Of a DNA stretch of 64,000 bases, positions 1 to 11,225 are shown piece after piece. This DNA comes from Tetrahymena thermophila SB210 (lineage: Eukaryota; Ciliophora; Oligohymenophorea; Hymenostomatida; Tetrahymenidae): positions 125,479 through 189,478 of the forward strand of contig NW_002476375.1 of assembly GCF_000189635.1 (NCBI RefSeq). The letters run 5' to 3'. Below the pieces are notes generated by a model that was given only the letters and a program-made list of their open reading frames with translations, was not told where the DNA came from and searched no databases. Numbering within the stretch: position 1 is the stretch's first letter; the number at the start of each line of letters is the position of its first letter. Made by a program: the position numbers and the translations under genes.

Positions 1-7
1 TTTCTGA

Positions 8-1294
8 AACATTAAAAAGGAGTTAAAAGAAATAAATAAATTTACTTTTGTTCCTCTGAAATAGAAGATTTAGTAATCGATTGCAGATAAAAAAATAAGC
101 TAAGCTCCTTGGATAAGTGCTAGCAATGGATAAGATGCATTTGATAAGAATCAAATATTCAAACCTACTCCGCAAGAAGAAAAATTAGTAATTGACCAAA
201 AGGAGAAATTCAAATAGTAGAGATTTGATTACAAAAACTTTAAAAACTACCTAAAAACAAAATTCAATAACCTTTATTTTGAATATCCATAAAATCAAAA
301 TGAAGGAACAACTGATAACAAACCAATTAAGCAAAAAAGTAGTCATTAGAGCTAAGAATATAAAAATGAATTAGTTGGTCGCCTGTAGCCTTAAATTCAA
401 AGATCAAACACAGCTTCTTCAGTGAATAGAATTAAAAAACCTAATGATGACACTTAGTAGAAAGAATTAAGGGCTCAATCAACAGAAAGAGAAAGAGCAA
501 TACATAAAAATAATAAAAACTAAAATGCATTAATTTAAAATAATGGAAGAGATTCTCCAAAATTAGTTTTTAAAAGAATCTAAAGTCCATAGAATATATC
601 ATTAAACTTTAATTCTATATTTTTCAATAATATGGATTAAGAACAAATCAATAGTAAAAATCATAAACTAATTTCTATGAATATTCCATAAAAATAAAAT
701 TCAACTTTAGTTTAAAACATCAACATTAAGCAAAGAATTCCTCTTTAGAAGCTAAATAGCTAGTTTTAAAATAATCTTAATAGTCCTATTAATAGAGTTT
801 GCAGTCCTTAAAATACCTTCAATTAATAGTTTTCTAAAACAGGTTTTATGTACAGTCAATAGAATTCCCCAATGAACTAAGTAAATTTCTTTAATTCCCA
901 GTAGTTAGGTTTGTAGAAAACAACAAGTAGCGTCAGCACTCACGAAAACGCTTTTCATTCAAGAAAACAATCACATTCTTTATTTAACTCAACCCTTTAG
1001 TCATTAAATTAAAAACAACAAAGCTAATAGTCTTCTTTAGCATGGAAATACGGATACAGTAATAATCATAAAACCAACGAAATTTTCTCATAATACACAT
1101 CAGATTCAAATGATTTTAAAATGAACCAATCTAGAAGCCCAAATTTTGTTTTCAAACCAAATGGTAACCTTGGAAATTTATTTTCTGATTATTATAAGGA
1201 TAAAGGAGAAAATAATGAAACGAAGTAAAATAAAATTATTAGAGATCGAGTAGCCTCTACTTCTTCTTCTAAAAAATAGCTGACATCAAGCTGA
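8..1294 (+). CDS. 3' part of a Q/N/S-rich hypothetical protein gene (5' end outside or in an earlier exon)
   Basis: I do not recognise this protein. With TAA/TAG as Gln the frame is open for about 429 codons and ends at TGA 1292-1294. An in-frame TGA at 5-7 shows that the bases at the window edge are intron or UTR, so the visible exon starts after it (AG at 18-19 is one possible acceptor). The first ~100 residues are mixed and probably folded, with many Lys, Phe and Tyr. From about base 330 the protein is low in complexity: repeated Asn, Gln, Ser and Lys, with short Ser-Pro steps typical of phosphorylated disordered tails. No membrane segment or known catalytic motif is visible. Codon use (frequent TAA/TAG for Gln) matches the other genes here. 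That it is coding is secure; its function is not known. Confidence 0.8.
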
Positions 1295-1833
1295 TATATT
1301 AAATATTAAAATAAAAAATAGCTTCAAAAAGAAAGAATACATTTTTAAAAATATAAAGTTAGTCTTACAATTTTATTATCTACCAACAATTTATTTAGTT
1401 CATGTAAATTAATTTTGTTATATTTTAGTTTATTTTAACTAGCTTTTATAATTTATAATGATATGGATTTTAAATCCATATCCAGCATTTAACTTTTTTA
1501 ATTAAGTTGATAATATTTTTATACAAAATTAATAAAGTTTTTTTATTTAGTTTTTAGTTATTAACTTTTTAAAAGATATTAATAAATTTAATTATGTAAA
1601 CAATAATATGATTTTTAAAATATTTACTATGTATCCTCATTAATTAATAAAGGGTAAAATATTTTAAGCATTTTGATTAAATAATAAATTTGGTTATGAA
1701 TACTTTTATTTTGAAAACTTACATGAACCTTAACTTAATATTTATAATTGCTTGCATAAAAGCAATATATTTAAAAAATAAAAATTGAATGTATATTTAT
1801 TAATTATTAAATTTGAATATAATTTTTTCAGAA

Positions 1834-2108
1834 ATTACACTTTTTAGGGTGGAGGAAGTAAATAAATTACAAATCAAAGAGGATTTTAATGGTAAAATGA
1901 AATATTTGAAATATTTTCCAGAATTTATTTGTACTATTGAATAAGAATCAATCGGAAATAATTTTTGAATATTTTTTCATCGTTTTTTAAAAATCATCCT
2001 TTTATTAAAAATTTCTTATTTCTTCAAGATCAAGGTATATCAAATTAATCTTATTTTTATAATTCTTTGTTTTAAAAATATTTCCTCCCTCCTAAAAATG
2101 GGTGTAAA
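1834..2108. mobile_element. Possible small inverted-repeat (MITE-like) element, ~275 bp
   Basis: The left end reads TTACAC then TTTTTAGGGTGGAGGAA. The right end is the near-complement, TTTCCTCCCTCCTAAAAA followed by TGGGTGTAA. Aligned as inverted repeats, the two ~30-base ends match at most positions, allowing a 3-4 base gap. The interior has no reading frame. This layout fits a non-autonomous DNA element or an internally deleted relic. I could not identify a clear target-site duplication, so transposition is inferred, not shown. Confidence 0.35.
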
Positions 2109-2766
2109 CTTAATTAAAGAAATAGTAATTAAAAATAAATTATACGAGTAAGTCCAGTTAATAATAGAATAAAAATTTATATTTCTATTAAAAATTATTG
2201 TAATGAATATAATTAAAATACAATATTTTTTTAATTACATATATAATCTATAAAGTAATAAATATGCTATTTTACATCAATTTAGACTAATTAAATTATT
2301 TAAATTTAGCATAATAAATAATGTTGCTACTCACTGATTCAGTTATTTTCTTTTTTATTAGGATTTATGTATACTGTTAATTAAATCGTCTTCTATAAAT
2401 CCTATTCTAAATTTCATTTTACCTTAATGAAAGTAACATTAAAAAAATAATCAATTTATAATGTTGTTATATTCTGATTGATCTATGATATTGTTAAGGT
2501 AATTCTTTGAATTCTTAAATAAGAATCCTATTTTATAACTAATTATTTTTATATTATTTCTTTCATTTCTTTTTTGCAGCTCTTATTTCTGTAGATATTT
2601 GATATCGCAGTTTTAATGGATTTAGATGAGATATTTATTTTGATAATTTATTTTCAGCATGAATCCATCCATATTGATCAAGTGATGCTAAGGCAATCCT
2701 TGATCAAATTATTATTCATGTCATTCATTTTTATAAGGATATCTTTAATAATTTTTTACATATTTA

Positions 2767-2816
2767 ATCAGGCTATAATTTTTTTAGATGTTTAATCTAA
2801 CAAAATAATGCCTGAT
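2767..2816. repeat. 50-bp stem-loop
   Basis: ATCAGGC at 2767 pairs with GCCTGAT ending at 2816. Pairing continues inward with a few mismatches through the AT-rich arms to a short loop around GTTTAAT. It is non-coding. It could be a hairpin in a transcript or a relic of a palindromic element. Confidence 0.4.
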
Positions 2817-2896
2817 CTCATTTGTAATTTTGATATTTATGAATAAATTAGAGTCTATTGCCATCAATTAAAATAGAAAACTAATAAAATCAATTT

Positions 2897-3072
2897 GATT
2901 TTAATAAAATTTTAAAAATTAAAAATCCCAAATAAATGATGCTGAATGAATAAATAAATTAATATAATTTATAAGTTTTAAATAATTTAACCAATAACCA
3001 ATGAATGATTTATATATTCATACAGCATCATTGATTTGGGTATTTATAATTTAAATAATTTTATATAAAATC
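2897..3072. repeat. 176-bp imperfect palindrome (arms ~65 bp)
   Basis: The left arm (2897-2962) and right arm (3008-3072) are imperfect inverted copies. Their most diagnostic core is CCCAAAT(A/C)AATGATGCTG on the left and its complement CAGCATCATTGATTTGGG on the right. About 80% of arm positions pair, around a spacer of roughly 45 bases. No frame is open across it. It is long enough to fold as a hairpin or to represent a MITE-type insertion. Confidence 0.45.
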
Positions 3073-3425
3073 AAAATTTGTAAATTAATTTAACAAAAAA
3101 AAATAATAAATAAACTCAATATTTACCTATTCTATATATAATAAAAAAATAAATTAAAACCATAATAATAGATAATACTTAATAAAAGAAGTAGAATATT
3201 AAATATTTTAAACCAAATACATTTATTTATTTATTTTTCGATAATATTATTTTTTGTTTTTTTTTTGGTTGGATCTTTCTAAAGTATTTATTTGTTTGCT
3301 TGCTTTTATGAGATTGATTGATTCTTAAGCTATCCATAAAAGATAAATTTTCTTAAATTATTTGCAAATAAGCTAAAAAATCTTTAAGAAATTTAATATT
3401 GTTATAAAAACAAAGTAGAAAGAAA

Positions 3426-4318
3426 ATGGACTAGGATAAAAACAACAGCAGCCAATAAGTGCAAACTAAAAAGGAAAATGGGTTTTTCGTATAAACTTTG
3501 TTAGATTTGATGAAGATTCAAATTTCATCGCAGGAATAAATTCGCTAAATGCCTTCAATTATTTAAGTATGAATATAGATTAGTTTAATTAGTAGAATTG
3601 ATTGATGCTCGCTATTTAATGTGCCCATAATAATAAATTAGAATTACATGAAGCTTCACGTGGAGAAATCAAAAGTCACTCAAATTCTGATATAATTAGA
3701 ATACTCGTAATTTATTAGAATATTAACATTTTATATGCAATAATTAATTATATATAGAGAATTGCATCTTTTAGCGATACATTTTTAAGTTTATTTTTTT
3801 ACAATTAATTTTAATCATAAAGCGGTTTGAATAAAGATTTAAGAAGATATGAAAACAAGGAAATGAATATCAGCAATTTAGTTTTAATGTCAACATTCAT
3901 TTTTACTATGTTTAAGTTCAAAAGAATGAGTTATAGAATCATCTTCGGAGGATGTAAATTGAAAATATTAAAGAGAGCAAACAAAACTTAAAATAAATTA
4001 TTTTATTATGAACAAGCTTTGCTTATTTGTAAAAGTTTCTATATGGATCATTTCTGCATGAATAAATACTTATAAAGAGTAGGCTTACAATACAATGACT
4101 AAGTAGCTCAGGAGGTTAGACTATTGTAAATTAATTTATTGCTATTTCTGCTAGATTTATTTTACATATGCTATTAAACTAATTAACTAAATAATAATAG
4201 GTATAGATTTTACTTTCCAGACGAAAAGATATCATAAGATTTCAAAGTTCTTTGCGATAAATACAAGAAGGTCACAGAAATAAGAAAAAACATTTATAAT
4301 TCCAGAAATCAACTCTGA
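3426..4318 (+). CDS. Hypothetical protein, three exons
   Basis: The function is not recognised. My model has exons 3426-3566, 3758-4125 and 4201-4318, with introns of 191 nt (GTATGA...ATATAG) and 75 nt (GTAAAT...AATAG). Phases agree and the spliced frame is 208 codons ending at TGA 4316-4318. The ATG at 3426 follows a run of A, as is usual in ciliates. The N-terminus is short, polar and Q/K-rich. The middle is basic with Phe/Met-rich hydrophobic patches, and the C-terminus is a Lys/Glu/Asp-rich helix. The in-frame ATG at 3605 lies inside intron 1 and was not chosen, because the first intron removes the TGA codons in both competing frames. The second intron is a multiple of three without stops, so its removal is inferred from composition and consensus. 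Confidence 0.6.
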
Positions 4319-5134
4319 TAATATTTAAAATTTTAACTAATTTAATTATAAATAAATACTTTCTTTTATTTTTCAAATATATTAACAATTTACATGTAAA
4401 CTTATTGACTGCATTTTTTCTATTTATTTCTGCTGCTTTTTTTGTTTCACCATAAAATTATTTGCTAATAAAGAAACCATTTTTGTAATTTATTTTATAT
4501 TCTTTTGTTTTCAATTTTAATTTACAATATTTTTTAGAATAAAAAACAATAAAAATAACTTCAAAATCAAATAAAATAAAATGAATTTTATTGAAAAATT
4601 TAAAAAATATTCAAATAGATTTTATTTTTATTCATAAAAAATTAGAAAAAAAATATTTATTTAAGTTAAAGGTAAATATTTTGTTTAGTGCTCATTTTTT
4701 ATTAGCAGTTATTATTATTCGCTTTGTATTTTTATATTTAAATTTAACTTTTAATTTTTATTTTCATAATTAATTCGTTAATGTTTTTAATTTTTCTCTT
4801 ATCTGAATCAATCTATTTATTTATGTAATTGTATATTTATTAATTAATTAGTTAGTTGTTTGTTGCTTTCTTGAGTTATTTGTTTGCTTTTATTTCTATT
4901 TCAGATAAGTTGTTTTTATTTTATATATATTTATTTAGTTATTCTTTTTATAGGATATTATTTTAATTTTTTTTTGTTTCTTGTGTCGTTAATCTATTAT
5001 TTTAAAAAATACTTTTTATATATTTTGGAAAGAAAGAGTTGCTTTTATGTAGATTATTTATTTCTCTGTAATCTCGATTTATTTTTTTCATTAATAATTG
5101 CTTAATCTAATTAGTGCTGCTCTCTTTTAAAAAC

Positions 5135-5345
5135 TTTGTCTTGTCACGTACTGATTTGTTAAGTCAGTATTATGAGTTGATTAAACTGACTCTGCTAAAG
5201 CAGTTTAAATTCAACTTTCTATCTTCAAATCGGGTGCTATCACGATTTATGCGAAGGATAGATAGATGACATTAGAATTTTGTTCGTATCTAATAATATT
5301 AGCGATGTCTTAAAAACTATAAGATTAAGCATTACTATCGAAAAA
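5135..5345. ncRNA. Possible structured RNA segment
   Basis: This block is richer in G+C than its surroundings and contains consecutive hairpins. ACTGA...TCAGT encloses a 9-base loop. Next comes a long stem, AGTTGATTAAACTG with CAGTTTAAATTCAACT, around the loop ACTCTGCTAAAG. After it, ATCGGGTG pairs with CACGAT around CTAT, with one bulge. No frame fits the local codon usage. I compared it by eye with U1, U2, U3, U4, U6, telomerase and SRP RNA motifs and recognised none. It may be an RNA gene or a relic of a structured element. Confidence 0.25.
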
Positions 5346-6519
5346 AATGGGTTTCACGGGTACCTCAAAAACAAGAGAAATGTTATTTTCTACATATTTT
5401 GGATGCAATCTCATTAAATTGATTTTAAAGCTTATTTTTTTGCTTTTCGCATTTATTTTTTCTTCTTCTTTTTCTTATTATTTCAATAAGAATCTTTTTC
5501 TCTTTAATTTTTTATTGATAAATTTAAATTTCAAATTTTAAATAAATAACAATAAAAAATAATAAAATTGAAAGATTTTTTAAAGGAATAAATACTTTGC
5601 TGATGTGATATTAACAATATCTATCTTTAAATAATTTCAAGTAGTGTGAGGAATAAAATTTTATACTAAGTCAAACAAAGTAATTAAAATAAAATAGCTT
5701 AAAAATTATTTCATTGAATTTTAACCAAAAAAATTAATTATAAATATTATTTATTGCTTATTATCTTTTAAAATAATTTGCTATATTTTACATATTAAAT
5801 GTTAAATAATTTAAATTATCTCACTAAAAGAATAGAATAAAAATATTGTATTTTATTTATATTTAAAATTAAATTTATCTTAAGAAACAAACCCCATTAC
5901 AAAAAATATTGAAAAAAGGATTATAAAATTATTATTAATTAAATAACAGGGTCTTTTTCCATATCTCCACCATCTAAATAATTGTAAATAGAAAATATAT
6001 TTCTTTAATTTGATGAGTGAAACCTTCCATTAAACTTATTTAAATATTCAATATCTTATAAAAAAGAATTGGTTAGCAAATTTAAATGAATAAGTTTGGC
6101 AATTCTAAAATTTAGCACTTACTTTTATTAAGAAAGTTATTTTTGAGAAACCGATGATATATACATAGTTTTCTATAGTATTTTAAAATTAATAAATAGT
6201 TGTTAGATAGTTAGTTTTATATATGTTTGTATTAATGTTAATCTCCTTTAACTTAAATATGATACTTTGCAAATTAATATTAACAAAACATCTTTTTCAT
6301 TCTATTTGAAGTTTTAATATTTAAAATAAATTTCTACTAAATAACGCTTATATTTCTATTTGAAATTGGCTACAATTTTCAAGGAATTTTATTACAAACT
6401 TATGTTTAATATTAAATTAGCTCTTTATAATCAATCAATCTGAAACATGGTAAATAGAAGGAAAAATTAAAATAAATTTTATTTCTATTTATTAACAAAT
6501 AAATAAATGACGATTGCCA

Positions 6520-6522
6520 AAA

Positions 6523-6573
<51 letters not shown>
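6520..6573. repeat. (AAAT)n microsatellite
   Basis: About 13 uninterrupted copies of the tetranucleotide AAAT. The tract sits exactly at the left border of the first copy of the segmental duplication that starts near 6578. Confidence 0.95.
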
Positions 6574-6873
6574 AGAGTTTTTAGATTATAAATTAAAAAT
6601 AAAAGTATTTTTATTTGAGTAATATTTTTAAAAATAAAATACTTTTAAAAATTAATTAGTTTTCCTTTTATTTAAAAACTAATTGTCTTTACATATGAAA
6701 TATTTTTAAATCTCCATTTAATCTATAGTTCAATGTGCAAAAAATATTAATTAAGCAATTAAAAAGCCATCAATCAATCAATCAATAAATTAATCAATCT
6801 TAAATAGGTAATTAATTATTTTATAAATAGCTAAAAAGATAGATTTATAAGTAGCAAAAAACTATTTAAAAAA

Positions 6874-7815
6874 ATGAGTACACTTTAGGCTGATGTTGAA
6901 TTTTACTTCGTGAAAAGTCACTTTAAATAAGAAAAAGATATATGCAGGGAAGCTGGATTAAATGCTAGCAATGAAATTGTGAATTATATTAAGTTACTAA
7001 AACTTCACTTAAGTAAAAAAGATATTGAAATACTTCCTAAAACTGATTAGTATAAATCATAAGGTGCTTTCGGTAATAAGTGTAGCGTGACAGAACAAAG
7101 AATCAGATTCCCTAGGTAATTAAGAAATAATATTGAAACAATCCTTATCACCATAGTATAAGAAGCTAATCTCTATACAGTAACCTCAAAGGATGTTACT
7201 AAGATTGTAGTAGTAAAAAATATATCAGAAGATTAAGATATATTAGAAAATTAATAAAACCAAAATCAATAAGCCTAAATTGTGTAGAATAGACCAAATT
7301 CTGATGCAGTACTTTATCAGCCTATGAATTAGATTCATAAAAATAATAGCTTAGAGTTCAATGGTCAACAAATTTTAAGAAATCAAAATAATGTATAACA
7401 AATTAATAATCCTTAAATGTAATTCTAAATTTTGCAAGATAGTTAGTAAATATAAGTTTAACAAACATAAATGAATAAAATTATAATTAATTAAAATTGC
7501 GAAACAAGGACTAGTTAGGAGAATGATTTTCCTGCTTCTTCAAATAATAGAGAAATCTAAAGATTAAAAGAAGAATTAGAAAAATCAAAAAATGAAAAAG
7601 ATTATATGGCAAAAGAACATGAAAGAAAAATTAAATAAAAAGATGATGTAATTTAAGATTAATAATAAACAATAAGTGTTTTGCAATATAGACTTAATTA
7701 AAAAGAAAGAGATTTAGAAGCTGATAAAAATGATTTTTTAAAAAAGTACGAAGATTTATTTGAAAGATACTCAAAATTTAAAAAATAAATCTAAATATAG
7801 TTAAAGCATAAATGA
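6874..7815 (+). CDS. Tandem-family protein A1: conserved N-domain plus coiled coil (unknown function)
   Basis: The frame is 313 residues, single exon, from ATG 6874 to TGA 7813-7815. Residues 1 to ~115 form a compact domain that begins V-E-F-Y-F-V-K-S-H-F-K and contains NYIKLLKLHL, a KKDIEIL strand, GAFGNKCSVTEQ and an IRF motif. A Q/N-rich linker of ~105 residues follows, then a highly charged coiled coil (about 225-305) rich in Lys, Glu and Gln. The third gene of the array (10317) is nearly identical in the N-domain, and the second and fourth genes carry a diverged version, so the domain is under selection. No signal peptide or membrane span is visible. I do not recognise the domain. The coiled coil suggests homo- or hetero-oligomers, perhaps between array members, but that is inference. 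Confidence 0.85.
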
Positions 7816-8865
7816 GTTTATATATAATTCAATTAATATTTTCTATTTAATTGCTATATTATTTATTTATTTATTTACTGCCTTGTGTTTTTAATTATTT
7901 TTTACAAATATTTCTATTTTGAAAGCTATTCTTATTTGATATTCTAATTACAATTATTATATTTTTTTATCGAAAAAGCAAACAAAGAACTAAAAATACT
8001 CGAAAGGATAAATAAATAAATGAATAAATAAATAAATGAATGAGTGATAGTTAATTAATTTTTAATATGTTTCCATTATATAATAAATGCTGAAAATTAT
8101 TATAAATATAAATATCTAATCATTTAAATTTATTTTAATTTTTATTTAATTATTAGTTTCCATATTAAACTTAAATCTCTTTAATTTAGACATATTTTTA
8201 TCTTATTTCTTTATTAATATAAGTAAGCGTAAAGATATTATTATTGAAAAAAAACATACAACATCCTAATAATATTTAATTTATTAGCTAAGAAAATTTT
8301 TATAATATCAAATAGATTTCCTTTTATATTTAATTCTCATCTATCAAGCCTTTATTTAAATACAAAAATAGAATTTTTTAATATGAAACTCATGAATACA
8401 CAAATTTTATCTAAAATCATACTAACTTTTCTCACTAAAAAGTATTGCTTTTAGAGTAATTTGCAATCTCTAAATACACCTCTTATTTATAAAATTATTA
8501 AAGTATTTCTAAATTTTTTATTAATCATTATTATTTTAATGTTATTATACAAATTGTTTTAGTTTTATTAATACTTTAGTTGTTTATCAAAAGAATATCA
8601 TTTACATTTAAATTGTTTTTTTCACAAAAGAACAAACAAATTTCAATGAGTGATTTTGCTTGCGTCATTATTTTTGGTAAGAATTTGCATTTACTTCAAC
8701 TAATAAATTCATTAATTAATCAAAAAATAATATATGTAAAATAAAAAATAAAATACTTTTTTTTAATAAAATTTCTAATTTCTCCTCTGTATACTTGTCT
8801 GCTGACTTAAATTCCATAAATATTTTTACATAAAAATGAATAAAAATTAAGAAAATAAATAATAG
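7816..8865. other. Spacer between A1 and B1
   Basis: About 1 kb of AT-rich DNA without a ciliate-code gene. It is conserved in the second copy (11226-12222), including the ~45 bases just before the next ATG. The conserved part is therefore the best place to look for the promoter of the B genes. Confidence 0.6.
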
Positions 8866-9654
8866 ATGGAGCAGAATATTAAATAAAAAGTCGAAGTAAA
8901 CTTTGTATTTACTAAATCTAATTTTAAAAAGGAAAAAAATATCCTTTATTCTCACAATAGTGAAATCAAAAATTTTATCGATGAATTAAAGAAGGCACTA
9001 TTGTCAAAAGAAATAGAGTTAATCGATGTTAAAGAAAACGAAAGCTCTCAAAGAGCATTTAATTCTGTATGCAGTGTCACTAAATAACTCATACAATATC
9101 CTGTGAATGTTTATAAAAATATAAAAGATCTTGAAGATACAATTCTTAAAATTGTTATTGATAAAAAACTCTGTGTAAAGCCCAATGATAATAGTAAGTA
9201 CGCAGTATAAGTAATAACTCCAATTAATGATCAATAATCTTAAATCATAACACTTAATAAAAATAACTAAAATAATAATATTGAAGAAACAAAAGTTAAT
9301 CATTAAGATGGTAAGTAAAATATGTGGTAACCAAATAATCTTAATAAACCTTCTCCTCTATCTAGAGAGCATTCTTAATATTAAAAAACTCCTATAATTC
9401 AAAATGTTTGTGATTAAGATGCTAATTATTAAAAATATCTTGATTAATCTGAAGAAATAGCCAAATTAAATTAGTAACTGGAAAAAACTATTTTAGAAAA
9501 TTAATAGCAAAGAATTTAATTTGAAAAAGAACTGTTAATTTTCAAAAGTAAAATTAAAGAATTGAAACTTAAAAATTAAATGTTGGAAATTGAAAACAAA
9601 TGTCTTAAAAAAGAGCAAGCTTTACTTAATTAAGAATAATAGTTAAAATTGTGA
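8866..9654 (+). CDS. Tandem-family protein B1 (same fold as A1, diverged)
   Basis: 262 residues, single exon, ending at TGA 9652-9654. I chose ATG 8866 over the in-frame ATG at 8836 because the duplicate gene at 12223 keeps only the downstream one. The N-terminal ~110 residues align with A1: V-E-V-N-F-V-F-T-K-S-N-F-K, then a KNFIDELKKALL helix, KEIELI, RAFNSVCSVT and a final ILKIVIDKKLCV segment matching ILITIVQEANLY of A1. A Q/N-rich linker and a Lys/Glu coiled coil (~170-260) follow. A and B are thus ancient paralogues placed side by side before the pair was duplicated. Function is unknown, and no catalytic motif is seen. Confidence 0.85.
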
Positions 9655-10316
9655 GAATTAAATAAAAAAAATGCAGTCATTGATTGATTCACTATTTTAT
9701 TATTTTAAAGTATTTAGTAATTGTAATAAAAATATTATCTAAAAAACTATTAATAATGAATACATTTATTTATTTATTTGTTTGATTGCTTATATAACTT
9801 TTCAAATTTTTTTCTAAGATTTTATTTTACTCTGATTTTTACAATATTTATTAATTAAATAAATAAATGTATAATTTACATTAACTAAATTAATATAATA
9901 GATAATAATTTATTTGTTTAATTTAGGCAAAAAACTATTTTTATTATTTTTAAAAGTAATTAATTTCAAAAATACTTTACTAAATGTCGAATATTATTTG
10001 GTCAACCGAATATTCTGTCTATCCCTAATATATAATATAGATTAATTGTCAAAATAAAAGTTTAGATTATCAATTAAAAATAAAAGTATAATTAGGGATA
10101 TATTCAAAAATAAAATACTTTTACTAATTAGTTTTCTAAAATACTTTTATTTAATAATTGTCTTTACAAATGAAATATTTCAAAATTTAATTGTTCAAAG
10201 TGCAAAAAATATTAATTAAGCAAATAAAAAGGCATTAATCAATCAATAAATCTTAAATAATTAATTTAATATTTAATAAATAGCTAAAAAGAAGCAAAAA
10301 CTATTTAATTAAAAAA
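9655..10316. other. Spacer containing the junction of the two duplication copies
   Basis: This stretch is gene-free. The end of copy 1 falls near 9975 and copy 2 begins near 10061. The ~85 bases between them are unique (they include GTCGAATATTATTTGGTC) and mark the junction. Confidence 0.6.
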
Positions 10317-11225
10317 ATGAGTAAACTATATGCTGATGTTGAATTTTACTTCGTGAAAAGTCACTTTAAATTAGATAAAGATATATGCAAGGAAGCTGGA
10401 TTAACTGCTAGCAATGAAATTGTGAATTATATTAAGTTACTAAAACTTCACTTAAATAAAAAAGATATTGAAATACTTCCTAAAGCTGATTAGTATAAAT
10501 CATAAGGTGCTTTCGGTAATAAGTGTAGTGTCACAGAACAAAGAATCAGTTTCCCTATGGAATTAAGAAATGATATTGAAATTATACTCTCTAGTATTAT
10601 AAAAGAAGCCAATCTCTATACAGCAACCTCAAAGGATGTTACTAAGACTGTAGTAGTAAAAAATATATCCGAAAATTAAAATATATAGGATAATTAACAA
10701 AACCAAAATTAATAAGCCTAAATTGTGTAGAATAGACCTAAATCTGATGCTTTACCTAAGCAATAAATGAAATAAATTCCTAAAAATGATACTTTAGAGT
10801 AAAAGGGTCAACAAATTTTAAAAAATTAAAATAATGTATAACAAATTGCTAATCCTTAAATGTAATTTTAATATTAGCAAGATTGCTAGTAAATATAAGC
10901 TTAACAAGCTTAGATGAATGGAACTAAATTTAATTAAAACTTCCAAACAAGGACTAGTTAGGAGGATGATTCTGCTACTTCTTCAAATATGAGAGAAATC
11001 TAAAGATTAAAAGAAGAATTAGAAAAATCAAAAAACGAAAAAAATTCGATTGTAAAAGAATATGAAAGAAAAATCAAATAAAAAGATGATGTAATTTAAG
11101 ATTAATAATAAAAAATAAAAGATTTGGAAAAGAGACTTGAGGAAAAAGAAAAAGCTCCAAAAGTTGATAAAAATTATTTCTTTAATAACGACTAATAATA
11201 ATAATAATATCTAACAAATTAATGA
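10317..11225 (+). CDS. Tandem-family protein A2 (close paralogue of A1)
   Basis: 302 residues, single exon, from ATG 10317 to TGA 11223-11225. The N-domain differs from A1 at only a handful of positions over its first ~75 residues (for example KLY for TLQ near the start, and LDKDICKEAG for QEKDICREAG). Many further differences are silent. The linker and coiled coil are more diverged, and the extreme C-terminus differs, ending in an Asn/Gln/Tyr-rich tail instead of the basic helix of A1. The pattern suggests the N-domain is constrained and the tail is free to vary. The upstream 60 bases (AGCTAAAAAGA...AAAAACTATTTAA) are shared with A1 and probably hold the common promoter or leader. Confidence 0.85.

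Larger units (their letters stand above)
1295..3425. other. Gene-free stretch with palindromic elements
   Basis: No convincing reading frame was seen on either strand. The DNA is very AT-rich but not simple repeat. It holds three inverted-repeat structures listed separately (1834-2108, 2767-2816, 2897-3072) and a shorter inverted pair around TTACCTTAA at about 2419 and TTAAGGTAA at about 2494. Confidence 0.6.
4319..6873. other. Gene-free stretch with one structured segment and a microsatellite
   Basis: No supported gene was found. Open frames at 4591, 4884 and 5347 end at TAA or TAG, so they are meaningless under the ciliate code. The only non-random features are the stem-rich segment at 5135-5345 and the (AAAT)n tract at 6520-6573. 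Confidence 0.55.
6578..9975. repeat. Segmental duplication, copy 1 (two-gene unit)
   Basis: This is copy 1 of a ~3.4-kb unit whose second copy starts at about 10061. The left borders share TTTAGATTAT-AATTAAAAATAAAAGTA. The similarity runs through both genes and their spacers (for example CAATGAG-GATTTTGCTT upstream of the second gene) to the shared tail near 9960 (AATTTAGG...AAAAACTATTTTT). Non-coding DNA is conserved too, so this was a DNA-level tandem duplication rather than retrocopying. Confidence 0.85.

Noticed and set aside
3605..3760. ATG 3605 as start of the gene ending at 4318
   Set aside because: A 191-nt intron (3567-3757) joins a better N-terminal exon in phase and removes the stops.
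4591..5541. Three plus-strand ORFs of 60-73 codons under the standard code
   Set aside because: They end at TAA or TAG, which are glutamine here, and encode Phe/Leu/Ile runs typical of translated AT-rich spacer.
8836..8865. In-frame upstream ATG for B1
   Set aside because: Absent from the otherwise matching leader of B2, so the ATG at 8866 is the conserved start.
8716..9303. Minus-strand frames of 79 and 94 codons over gene B1
   Set aside because: They are antisense to a gene whose plus frame is conserved in its duplicate; their Phe/Leu-rich content is the shadow of Lys/Asn codons.
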